20,555 bases of DNA from Caryophanales bacterium UBA3210 (GTDB lineage Bacteria > Bacillota_I > Bacilli_A > RFN20 > CAG-449). Under the pieces are notes generated by a model. That model did no database searches and had not been told where the DNA came from. It saw nothing but the letters and a program-made list of their open reading frames with translations. The DNA lies in contig DEWM01000077.1 in NCBI GenBank assembly GCA_002363635.1, positions 1-20,555 on the forward strand, read 5' to 3'. The position numbers and the translations under genes are program-made. Positions 14,820 to 20,555 of this stretch are shown here, piece after piece; the first letter of the stretch is position 1; each line of letters starts with the position of its first letter.

Positions 14820-16481
14820 ATGTACGATAACAAATATTTAGCAAACTTAATTTTCCCAGACGTCACAGAAACTCTTGACGATTTAGAGAAAAGATATCCA
14901 GAAAGAAATTTACCAGAAGGTGCAGAAGTTACTAGATTTGCTCCATCTCCAACAGGTTTCTTACATACTGGATCATTATTCACATCCTTAGTTGCACAAA
15001 AAGTTGCAGTTCAGGGTGGAGGTGTCTTCTACACAAGACTTGAAGATACAGATACAAAAAGAGAAATTGCAGGTTCAGGCGAAGACTTAATTAGACAACT
15101 TGCAGTTTTTGGTGTTGTTCCTTCAGAAGGTTACTTAGGTGACCACCAAGAAGGTAATTATGGACCTTACATTCAATCTGAAAGAGCAGATATTTACAAA
15201 GTTGCTATTAAGCATTTAATTGAAATTGGTAGAGCATATCCTTGTTTCTGCACAAAAGAAGAATTAGATGAAATTAGAAATAGACAGGAAAAAATGAAAG
15301 TTGTTCCTGGATATTATGGCAGATTTGCAAAATACAGAAATTTAACAGTTGATGAATATGTTGAATTAATTAATTCTGGTAAACCATATGTCATTAGATT
15401 TAGATCACTTGGTGATCACAATTTAAAAGTTGAAGCAGATGACTTAGTTAGAGGCCACTTATTATTAACTCAAAACGACCAAGATATCGTTATTTATAAG
15501 AGCGATGGACTTCCAACATACCACTTTGCTCACTTAGTTGATGACCACTTTATGAGAACAACTATTGTTACTCGTGGTGAAGAATGGTTACCATCCTTAC
15601 CAACTCACCTTGAATTATTTGAAGCAATGGGTTGGAAAGCTCCTAAGTACGCTCACTTACCAGTTATTATGAAGATGGATAATGGTATCAGAAGAAAATT
15701 ATCTAAGAGAAAAGATACTGAAGCATCTTGTGCATATTTCTTACAAGATGGGTATCCAGTATATGCATTCAAACAATATTTATTCACAATTGCTAACTCA
15801 AACTTTGAAGAATGGCAAATTGCAAATCCTACATTAACAATTGATGATTTCCACTTCTCATTTGACAATATGTCTAGAGATGGTGCGTTATTTGATATTG
15901 GAAAACTCAACTTCTTCTCAAAAGAATTCTTAGCAAAGAAGACTGCAGTTGAAATGACAGAATTTGTTAAAGATTACGCTTCAAAATATAACCAAGAATT
16001 ATTAGATTTAATTAATAAGGATGAAACATACTTTACTAAAGTTATGGATATTGAAAAAGATAAACCAAACCCACGTAAAGATTATGAAAAGTGTGCAGAT
16101 ATCCTCGATAAAGTTAAATTCATGTATGAACCATACTATTCAACTTTAATGAAAGGTGAATTACCTTGGTCAACAACTTTAGATCACGAAGTTATGAAAG
16201 CTACATTAAAAGATTTCGGTGATACAGTTGAATTAAATTTAACTGAACAAGAATGGTTCGAAACATTAAAACAATGTGGCTTAAGACATGGTTTTGCAGC
16301 TTCTAAGAAGGAATATAAAGCAGAACCAGAAAAATACTTAGGTTCAGTTAATGACGTTGCAGAAATGGTTAGAATTGCTTTAACATCATCAAAGAATTCT
16401 CCAAACATCTACTATGTTTTAAGAATCTTAGGTAAAGACGAAATCGTAAGAAGAATGAATATTGCTTGCGAAACATTATAA
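14820..16481 (+). CDS. gltX: glutamyl-tRNA synthetase, long variant
   Basis: This enzyme charges tRNA-Glu with glutamate, and possibly tRNA-Gln in organisms that use the amidotransferase route. The class I start is clear: RFAPSPTGFLHTGS (39-52). The HIGH motif reads HTGS here. RLEDTD (73-78) binds substrate, and the KMSKS-type motif is KLSKR (293-297). The enzyme is 553 aa, longer than the common 460-490, mainly because of about 30 extra N-terminal residues and a long C-terminal half. The ATG at 14820 has AAGGGGG ten bases upstream, inside the end of yitT; earlier in-frame starts lie within yitT. tRNA-Glu(TTC) is encoded 2.4 kb downstream. No gatCAB genes are in the window, so the charging route for Gln is unknown. 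Confidence 0.94.
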   Translation: MYDNKYLANLIFPDVTETLDDLEKRYPERNLPEGAEVTRFAPSPTGFLHTGSLFTSLVAQKVAVQGGGVFYTRLEDTDTKREIAGSGEDLIRQLAVFGVVPSEGYLGDHQEGNYGPYIQSERADIYKVAIKHLIEIGRAYPCFCTKEELDEIRNRQEKMKVVPGYYGRFAKYRNLTVDEYVELINSGKPYVIRFRSLGDHNLKVEADDLVRGHLLLTQNDQDIVIYKSDGLPTYHFAHLVDDHFMRTTIVTRGEEWLPSLPTHLELFEAMGWKAPKYAHLPVIMKMDNGIRRKLSKRKDTEASCAYFLQDGYPVYAFKQYLFTIANSNFEEWQIANPTLTIDDFHFSFDNMSRDGALFDIGKLNFFSKEFLAKKTAVEMTEFVKDYASKYNQELLDLINKDETYFTKVMDIEKDKPNPRKDYEKCADILDKVKFMYEPYYSTLMKGELPWSTTLDHEVMKATLKDFGDTVELNLTEQEWFETLKQCGLRHGFAASKKEYKAEPEKYLGSVNDVAEMVRIALTSSKNSPNIYYVLRILGKDEIVRRMNIACETL

Positions 16482-16498
16482 TTATAAATTTAATGATT

Positions 16499-16524
16499 AA
16501 GACTCACTTCGGTGGGCCTTTTTT
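16499..16524 (+). terminator. terminator of yitT-gltX
   Basis: AAGACTCAC (16499-16507) pairs with GTGGGCCTT (16512-16520), with one mismatch and one G-T pair. The loop is TTCG and a T run follows. Confidence 0.8.
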
Positions 16525-16682
16525 AGTAAGAAAATCGTAATTAGATTTCATAATAATGTGATTATATATAGGTTAAACCTCTTAAAAATGTGATAAACTA
16601 CTGTGAAAACCACCTAAAAATGTGATAAAAGGTTATTAAAACACCATATTTTTGTGATGATGGAGAACCAAAATCTTTATAG
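16525..16682. repeat. decayed stretch with 15-bp direct repeats
   Basis: The 15-mer TAAAAATGTGATAAA occurs exactly at 16583-16597 and 16615-16629, 32 bases apart. A weaker copy, TATTTTTGTGATGAT, lies at 16647-16661. Repeated short units of this kind occur at the ends of some insertion sequences, notably the IS21 type, so this may be an insertion-sequence scar. No transposase is present. No gene is seen here. Confidence 0.4.
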
Positions 16683-16835
16683 AAGGTTGTTTTTTCAGAA
16701 AAATATCCCGACATAAAATTTGGTATCAAACTTTGCAATAAGAATATTGGAAAAGCAGATGGATACTATACTTTCCCATATTTTATGACTTTCTTATTAA
16801 AGAGATTCTTACAAGATTTAAAAGATGAATATTAA
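16683..16835 (+). pseudogene. remnant of a gene 3' end, possibly an AAA/DUF4143-type ATPase
   Basis: After a TAG at 16680-16682 the frame is open for 50 codons to TAA. The peptide reads VVFSEKYPDIKFGIK... and then TFPYFMTFLLKRFLQD. The block of kNiG, then y-T-x-P-Y-F-x-T-F-L-L-K resembles, from memory, the C-terminal end of ATP-binding proteins of the DUF4143 group. No start codon or ribosome-binding site precedes it, and the rest of such a gene is missing. It directly follows the direct repeats, as if an insertion removed the upstream part. Confidence 0.4.
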
Positions 16836-16933
16836 TTGATAGTAATTTTAAAGAAACTCTAAATATGACCAATTTAATTGACAAAATTAAAGAAATATAA
16901 AATGTAAGGGCTTTCTTTTTGAATCATACATAG

Positions 16934-16939
16934 TATAAT
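16934..16939 (+). promoter_or_regulatory. -10 box of glpK
   Basis: A perfect TATAAT ends 20 bases before the glpK ATG. The leader would be about 14 bases with GAGG inside it. No good -35 is seen at 17 bases. Confidence 0.5.
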
Positions 16940-16959
16940 CATTCTTGAGGTATACAAAA

Positions 16960-18438
16960 ATGAACGAATATTTACTTACAGTTGATCAGGGCACAACATC
17001 TACTCGTGCTATTTTATTTAATCATGACGGACAGATTGTCGCGAAGGCTCAAAGAGAAATTAATAACTATTTCCCACATGAAGCTTGGGTTGAACAAGAT
17101 GCTCTTGAAATCTATGTTTCAACTATGGATGTTATTAATGAATTAAAAGTTAGAACTAACTTAAGAGCAGAACAAGTTGCGGCAATTGGTATTACTAATC
17201 AAAGAGAAACTACTATTGTTTGGGATAAGGAAACTGGTTTACCAATTTATAATGCAATTGTCTGGCAATCTAAGCAAACAAAAGATATCTGTGAAAAATT
17301 TAGAGACAAAGAAGAAATGATTAAAGAGAAGACTGGATTAATCTTAAATCCATATTTCTCAGCATCTAAAATTCGTTTTATCTTAGATAACGTTCCAGGC
17401 GCTCAAGAAAGAGCAGAAAAAGGTGAATTAATGGCAGGTACTGTCGATTCTTGGTTACTTTATAAATTAACTAAGGGAGAAGTTCACGCGACAGATTATT
17501 CTAATGCTTCTAGAACATTACTTTTTAATATTCACGATTTAAAATGGGATGAAGATTTATGTAAATTATTCAATATTCCAATGTGTATGTTACCTGAAGT
17601 TCATGATTCTTCGTATAACTATGGTAAAACAACTATTCTTGCACATAATCATTTAGTACCTATTACTGGTATTGCAGGTGACCAACAGGCTTCTTTATTT
17701 GGTCAAAACTGTTTTGCACCAGGTGATGTTAAAAACACTTATGGAACTGGTTGTTTCGTTTTAATGAATACTGGTTCAGAAGTTATTAAATCTAAATATG
17801 GCTTATTATCCACAATTGCTTGGGGAGTTAATGGTAAAGTTGAATATGCTTTAGAAGGTTCTGTCTTAATTGGTGGAGCATCTATTCAATGGTTAAGAGA
17901 TCAACTTAAGATGATTGAAAATGCTGCTCAAAGTGAAGAAGTAGTTAAATCTATTGATAATGAAGAAAATATTTATGTTGTACCAGCTTTCGTTGGCTTA
18001 GGTACTCCATACTGGGATGATCATGTAAGAGGGGCAATGTTTGGCTTAACTCGTGGTACAACTTATAAAAATATTGTTAAAGCAACTTTACAAGCTATTG
18101 CTTATCAATCAAAAGATGTTATTGAAGCAATGAAAAAAGATGTTCATTGCAAACTTAAAACTCTTAAGGTTGATGGTGGCGCTACTGCTAACCATTATTT
18201 AATGCAGTTCCAAGCAGATATTTTAAATACTAAGATTAAACGTCCAGTAGTTGCAGAAACAACTGCTCTTGGTGCAGCATATCTTGCAGGTTTATGTGTA
18301 GGCTATTATAAGGATATAGAAGAGATTAAATTAATTCACCAGTATAAAGACCATTACAAACCTCAAATGTCCTCTACAGAACGTAAAACTAAGTATGATG
18401 GATGGAAACGCGCGGTCAAAGCTGCTCGAGTTTTCTAA
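16960..18438 (+). CDS. glpK: glycerol kinase
   Basis: GlpK phosphorylates glycerol to glycerol-3-phosphate, the backbone precursor of phospholipids and an entry to glycolysis. The FGGY-kinase start DQGTTSTRAILF carries the ATP-binding loop. TNQRETTIVWDKETG and AIVWQ bind glycerol, GIAGDQQASLFGQ contains the catalytic Asp, and VDGGATANHYLMQ and ETTALGAAYLAG are the C-terminal signatures. Length (492 aa) is standard. The ATG at 16960 follows GAGG; the in-frame TTG at 16945 overlaps that site. No glpF or glpO/glpD is adjacent. In Gram-positive relatives a His in a Y-H-F-Y-G segment before GIAGDQQ is phosphorylated by HPr. Here that segment is ILAHNH, so this control may be altered. Confidence 0.96.
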   Translation: MNEYLLTVDQGTTSTRAILFNHDGQIVAKAQREINNYFPHEAWVEQDALEIYVSTMDVINELKVRTNLRAEQVAAIGITNQRETTIVWDKETGLPIYNAIVWQSKQTKDICEKFRDKEEMIKEKTGLILNPYFSASKIRFILDNVPGAQERAEKGELMAGTVDSWLLYKLTKGEVHATDYSNASRTLLFNIHDLKWDEDLCKLFNIPMCMLPEVHDSSYNYGKTTILAHNHLVPITGIAGDQQASLFGQNCFAPGDVKNTYGTGCFVLMNTGSEVIKSKYGLLSTIAWGVNGKVEYALEGSVLIGGASIQWLRDQLKMIENAAQSEEVVKSIDNEENIYVVPAFVGLGTPYWDDHVRGAMFGLTRGTTYKNIVKATLQAIAYQSKDVIEAMKKDVHCKLKTLKVDGGATANHYLMQFQADILNTKIKRPVVAETTALGAAYLAGLCVGYYKDIEEIKLIHQYKDHYKPQMSSTERKTKYDGWKRAVKAARVF

Positions 18439-18441
18439 TTA

Positions 18442-18470
18442 TTGAATTATTAATCTTTATTTTATATAAT
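18442..18470 (+). promoter_or_regulatory. promoter of acpP
   Basis: TTGAAT (18442-18447), a 17-base spacer and a perfect TATAAT (18465-18470). Predicted start near 18477 gives a 25-base leader with AAGGAG. Confidence 0.75.
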
Positions 18471-18501
18471 ATAAATCGGTTCTTTAAGAAGGAGATTTAA
18501 T

Positions 18502-18726
18502 ATGAACGCAGAAAAAGAAGTTATTGAAGTTATTTCAAAAGTTGCAAAAGGCAAAGAAGTTACTGTAGATAGCAATATCAAAGATCTCGGTTTAGATTCT
18601 CTCGATGTAGTTGATATGTTAATGGATATTGAAGACAAATATAACATCGAATTTGAGAACGAAGAGATGACATCTTTTGTAACAATTAAAGACGTAATTG
18701 CATCAGTTGAAAAAAAATTAAAATAA
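18502..18726 (+). CDS. acpP: acyl carrier protein
   Basis: ACP carries growing acyl chains on a 4'-phosphopantetheine arm during fatty acid and phospholipid synthesis. LGLDSLDVVDML contains the D-S-L motif whose Ser takes the prosthetic group. The 74-residue length, the acidic helix after that serine and the closing VEKKLK are typical. A strong AAGGAGAT precedes the ATG. It stands alone with its own promoter, away from other fatty-acid genes. The paralogue number in the genome is unknown, so a specialised ACP role cannot be excluded. It lies downstream of glpK, which makes the other substrate (glycerol-3-phosphate) for phospholipid synthesis. Confidence 0.94.
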   Translation: MNAEKEVIEVISKVAKGKEVTVDSNIKDLGLDSLDVVDMLMDIEDKYNIEFENEEMTSFVTIKDVIASVEKKLK

Positions 18727-18740
18727 TTATAAAAAAGTGC

Positions 18741-18769
18741 TTGCATAGGGCACTTTGATATGATATATT
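18741..18769 (+). promoter_or_regulatory. promoter of tRNA-Asn/tRNA-Glu
   Basis: TTGCAT (18741-18746), a 17-base spacer and TATATT (18764-18769) preceded by TG-A, an extended -10. The -35 lies in the loop of an imperfect hairpin (18734-18756) just after acpP. Confidence 0.6.
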
Positions 18770-18804
18770 TTTACTTGCTTGAGGGAAATCTCAAGTAAGA
18801 AAAA
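18769..18804 (+). other. hairpin in the 5' leader of the tRNA-Asn/Glu precursor
   Basis: CTTGAG (18778-18783) and CTCAAG (18790-18795) pair around GGAAAT. The stem extends outward by eight more pairs with one A-A mismatch, to about 18769/18804. It ends one base before tRNA-Asn. There is no T run, so it is not a terminator. It would lie mostly in the transcribed leader and may guide RNase P or stabilise the precursor. Confidence 0.5.
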
Positions 18805-18805
18805 T

Positions 18806-18880
18806 GCCTTTCTAGCTCAGTGGTAGAGCAATCGACTGTTAATCGATCGGTCGCAGGTTCAAGCCCTGTGAAAGGCGCCA
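18806..18880 (+). tRNA. tRNA-Asn (anticodon GTT)
   Basis: The acceptor GCCTTTC pairs with GAAAGGC. The D-arm is GCTC/GAGC, the anticodon loop CTGTTAA sits on a CGA/TCG stem, and the T-arm contains GGTTCAAGCC. Encoded CCA ends at 18880. One base separates it from tRNA-Glu. Confidence 0.96.
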
Positions 18881-18881
18881 T

Positions 18882-18958
18882 GGCCTATTGGAGAAGAGGC
18901 TTAACTCACATGCCTTTCACGCATGCATTCATGGGTTCGAATCCCGTATAGGTCACCA
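18882..18958 (+). tRNA. tRNA-Glu (anticodon TTC)
   Basis: The acceptor GGCCTAT pairs with ATAGGTC, with one G-T pair. The anticodon loop CTTTCAC sits on a CATGC/GCATG stem, and the T-arm contains GGTTCGAATCC. CCA is encoded. It is co-transcribed with tRNA-Asn and is the substrate of the GltX encoded at 14820. Confidence 0.96.
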
Positions 18959-18969
18959 ATTAAAAATGT

Positions 18970-18998
18970 AGACGAGCTTAATGCTCGTCTTTATTTTT
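18970..18998 (+). terminator. terminator of the tRNA-Asn/Glu transcript
   Basis: AGACGAGC (18970-18977) pairs with GCTCGTCT (18983-18990) around TTAAT, followed by a T-rich run. Confidence 0.9.
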
Positions 18999-19010
18999 AC
19001 TTTTATTTAG

Positions 19011-19033
19011 AAAAAATTGGAGTCGAGCTCCAA
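19011..19033 (-). terminator. orphan reverse-oriented terminator
   Basis: On the minus strand TTGGAG (19028-19033) pairs with CTCCAA (19017-19022) around CTCGA, followed by six T. No minus-strand gene lies to its right in this window. It may be left from a convergent gene displaced by the hip operon. Confidence 0.55.
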
Positions 19034-19056
19034 AATTATATATTTAAAATTATTTT

Positions 19057-19072
19057 ATACCCTAAAGGGTAT
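19057..19072. promoter_or_regulatory. HipB operator candidate O1
   Basis: ATACCCTAAAGGGTAT is a perfect 7+2+7 inverted repeat. It is the best-matching copy of three similar sites before hipB, with its centre 51 bp upstream of O2. Confidence 0.65.
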
Positions 19073-19107
19073 GAAAAGCGCAAAATCAACTATTAATATA
19101 TTAAATT

Positions 19108-19123
19108 ATACCTTTTAGGGTAC
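19108..19123. promoter_or_regulatory. HipB operator candidate O2
   Basis: ATACCTTTTAGGGTAC is an imperfect copy of O1. It ends six bases before the -35 box of hipB. The centre is 51 bp from both O1 and O3. Confidence 0.6.
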
Positions 19124-19129
19124 AAAACA

Positions 19130-19158
19130 TTGAAAATATTTTTATTTTTGCTTATAAT
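19130..19158 (+). promoter_or_regulatory. promoter of hipB-hipS-hipT
   Basis: TTGAAA (19130-19135), a 17-base spacer and a perfect TATAAT (19153-19158). Transcription should start near 19165, inside operator O3. Confidence 0.75.
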
Positions 19159-19174
19159 ATACCCAAAGAGGTAT
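19159..19174. promoter_or_regulatory. HipB operator candidate O3, over start site and ribosome-binding site
   Basis: ATACCCAAAGAGGTAT matches O1 at 13 of 16 positions. It adjoins the -10 box, covers the predicted transcription start, and its AGAGG is the ribosome-binding site of hipB. Binding here would block initiation directly. Confidence 0.6.
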
Positions 19175-19178
19175 AAAA

Positions 19179-19376
19179 ATGTTTGAGATTGGTAAATTTG
19201 TTAAAGAAGAAAGAAAAAAAGCTGGTATGACTCAAGAAGACTTTGCAATTAAGTCTGGCTTAGGATTACGTTTTGTTCGTGAACTAGAACAAGGCAAGAA
19301 AACAGTTAGACTAGATAAAGTAAATCAGGCGCTTTCAATGTTCGGATATACATGTGGGCCAGTAAGGAATAAATAA
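19179..19376 (+). CDS. hipB: HipB-type antitoxin and autorepressor (XRE helix-turn-helix)
   Basis: This 65-residue protein is almost entirely one XRE-type DNA-binding domain. The helix-turn-helix is MTQEDFAIKSGLGLRFVRELEQGK at about 17-40, followed by LDKVNQALSMFGY, the dimer-forming part of HipB-like regulators. In known hip systems HipB represses its own operon and binds the kinase. Three similar palindromes upstream (19057, 19108, 19159) are its likely operators. AGAGG precedes the ATG. The stop overlaps the ATG of hipS (TAATG). The short C-terminus after the domain means it has no long tail like E. coli HipB. Confidence in the hip assignment comes mainly from the next two genes. Confidence 0.88.
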   Translation: MFEIGKFVKEERKKAGMTQEDFAIKSGLGLRFVRELEQGKKTVRLDKVNQALSMFGYTCGPVRNK

Positions 19377-19681
19377 TGAGAAAAGCTGAAGTTTATTTTG
19401 ATAATATTTTATGTGGCTTACTAATTGAAAATGAAGGCACATATATATTCGAATACGTTGATGGATATGAAGGACAACCAATTTCTTTGTTAATGCCTAT
19501 TAATGAAAAAAATTTTGAATCAAATGTTTTATTTCCTTTTTTTGATGGATTAATTCCTGAAGGAGCATTATTACAAATTGCTCTTAATAAATGGAAAATT
19601 GATTTAAATGATAGAATGGGAGTACTTTTAAAAACAGCATCTGATCCAATTGGAGCAGTTTCTATTAAGGAGGCTGAATAA
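19376..19681 (+). CDS. hipS: HipS-like antitoxin (stand-alone HipA N-terminal subdomain)
   Basis: The 101 residues correspond to the N-terminal subdomain of HipA kinases. They show AEVYFDNILCGLL at the start, the hallmark LFPFFDGLIPEG at 52-63, and DPIGAVSI near the end. In E. coli O127 HipBST this subdomain is a separate protein, HipS, and is the part that neutralises the HipT kinase. The sequence here ends exactly where the kinase part would begin, and the next gene starts two bases later, so the split is natural and not a frameshift: the stop, AAGGAGG and a new ATG are all in place. The ATG overlaps the hipB stop. Confidence 0.88.
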   Translation: MRKAEVYFDNILCGLLIENEGTYIFEYVDGYEGQPISLLMPINEKNFESNVLFPFFDGLIPEGALLQIALNKWKIDLNDRMGVLLKTASDPIGAVSIKEAE

Positions 19682-19683
19682 TT

Positions 19684-20555
19684 ATGAGATGTTTATGTTG
19701 TAATAAAGAAGTCGATGACGAAAAGTCAATTAATGGATGGCATTTAAAGTGTGTAAAAAAATTTTTTAATACTTCAAAAATGCCGAATATTGATTTAGAT
19801 GATTTTCAATCTGCGATGAATGATTATATTTCAGAAAAAAGAGGTGTTACAGGCGTCCAAGAAAAACTTAGTTTACATTTAGACAAAGGGGATGGTAAAA
19901 ACTCTCGATTAACTTTTAATAATTATCCAACAGGATATATATTTAAACCTGATAGTATTGAATATAAACATATTTCTATATATGAACATATAACTATGCT
20001 TCTCGCGGATAAATTAAAAATTAAAACTGTACCTCATGCCTTAATTAAATATAATGATAGTTATGCTTACATTACTAAAAGAATAGATAGAGATGGATTA
20101 AAGAGAATCCATATGGAAGATTTTTGCCAATTATCTAATAAACCAACTGAATATAAATATAAAGGCTCATATGAAAAATGCTTAAAGTTAATTGACACTT
20201 ATTCTACAAATAAAGAAATTGATAGGATTAATTTCTTTGAAATATTAATTTTTTCTTATGTAACTTTAAATTCAGATATGCATTTGAAAAATTTCTCATT
20301 TATTGAAGATGGAGAAAATGTTTATTTATCACCTTTCTATGATCTTTTACCTGTAAAACTTTTAGTACCTAATGATTTAGATGATTTGGCATTAACAATT
20401 AATGGTAAAAATAGAAATTTAAGAAAATCAGATTTTATTAAATTTTCAAAAAATAATTCATTTAATGTAAATGCTTGTGAAAAAGTTATTTCTAGAATTG
20501 TTAATAAAGAAAATGAATTAATAGAAATAATTTCTACATCCTTGCTCGATGAAGA
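19684..20555 (+). CDS. hipT: HipT-like serine/threonine kinase toxin, 3' truncated by window edge
   Basis: The frame is open from ATG 19684 to the window end (290 codons); AAGGAGG lies ten bases before the ATG. It is a HipA-fold kinase without the N-terminal subdomain. Cys3, Cys5, Cys6, His20 and Cys23 suggest a small zinc-binding knuckle at the N-terminus. The glycine-rich loop is GVTGVQEKLSL (54-64). YIFKP holds the ATP-binding Lys88, NSDMHLKNFS (196-205) is the catalytic loop with Asp198 and Asn203, and YD at 219-220 gives the metal-binding Asp220. All catalytic residues are intact. E. coli HipT phosphorylates and inactivates tryptophanyl-tRNA synthetase; HipA acts on glutamyl-tRNA synthetase. 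The target here is unknown. Only a short C-terminal piece should be missing. Confidence 0.88.
   Translation, partial: MRCLCCNKEVDDEKSINGWHLKCVKKFFNTSKMPNIDLDDFQSAMNDYISEKRGVTGVQEKLSLHLDKGDGKNSRLTFNNYPTGYIFKPDSIEYKHISIYEHITMLLADKLKIKTVPHALIKYNDSYAYITKRIDRDGLKRIHMEDFCQLSNKPTEYKYKGSYEKCLKLIDTYSTNKEIDRINFFEILIFSYVTLNSDMHLKNFSFIEDGENVYLSPFYDLLPVKLLVPNDLDDLALTINGKNRNLRKSDFIKFSKNNSFNVNACEKVISRIVNKENELIEIISTSLLDE

Noticed and set aside
18734-18756. Hairpin AAAGTGC/GCACTTT just after acpP, considered as its terminator.
   Set aside because: No T run follows on the plus strand, the loop is nine bases and it overlaps the tRNA promoter -35. A T run exists only on the opposite strand, where no gene needs it.
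18882-19056. An attachment-site duplication of the tRNA-Glu 3' end marking an integrated island.
   Set aside because: No second copy of the tRNA 3' sequence is visible between the tRNA and the right edge, and no integrase is present in the window.
1-20555. CRISPR arrays, replication origin, rRNA genes, intact transposases and riboswitches.
   Set aside because: No regularly spaced repeats, DnaA-box clusters, rRNA segments, complete transposase genes or recognisable riboswitch cores were seen on either strand.

Overview
The window is AT-rich (roughly 70%) chromosomal DNA from a low-GC Gram-positive bacterium. The gene set (RNase J, RicF/YlbF next to rsmD and coaD, BioY, PgcA-type sugar mutase, YitT family, CYTH protein) fits Bacillota, class Bacilli. 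The strong AT bias, very short leaders and small proteins suggest an uncultured gut Bacilli lineage close to Erysipelotrichia or Mollicutes-like RF39 groups. That placement is an inference. TGG serves as Trp and no reading frame needs TGA readthrough, so the standard bacterial code fits. Promoters look like sigma-A sites with 17-bp spacers, and all three tRNA genes encode CCA.

Layout. (1) 2-733 is an AbiEii-type nucleotidyltransferase toxin cut by the window edge. It is followed by a gene-poor stretch containing a possible 214-bp element with inverted ends, then tRNA-Ser(GGA) on the minus strand. (2) 1293-6222 is a tightly overlapping five-gene operon: an RluA-family pseudouridine synthase, three unrecognised genes (two membrane, one soluble) and a phosphoglucomutase. 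(3) 6290-8003 holds a CYTH-domain gene on the minus strand, a membrane-anchored EIIB-like protein lacking the phosphorylated cysteine, and the biotin transporter subunit BioY. (4) 8043-11049 on the minus strand holds maf, the RNase J gene and def. (5) 11140-12554 is ricF-rsmD-coaD, apparently started by a leaderless mRNA. (6) 12619-13497 on the minus strand is a cysteine-free, membrane-anchored, thioredoxin-like protein with a palindrome in its promoter. (7) 13742-16481 is yitT-gltX. (8) 16525-16959 is a decayed stretch with 15-bp direct repeats and a gene remnant, followed by glpK and acpP. (9) 18806-18958 is a tRNA-Asn/tRNA-Glu pair. (10) 19057-20555 is a hipB-hipS-hipT tripartite toxin-antitoxin operon with three evenly spaced operator palindromes. 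It runs off the right edge.

The core of the window is housekeeping: RNA modification and decay, tRNA charging, protein maturation, CoA and acyl-carrier synthesis, and cell-envelope sugar and glycerol metabolism. Both ends carry toxin systems next to tRNA genes, which is where accessory DNA often sits. The best candidates for new biology are the phased hipBST operators and the HipT loop variant, the three unknown genes in the pgm operon, and the degenerate EIIB protein.
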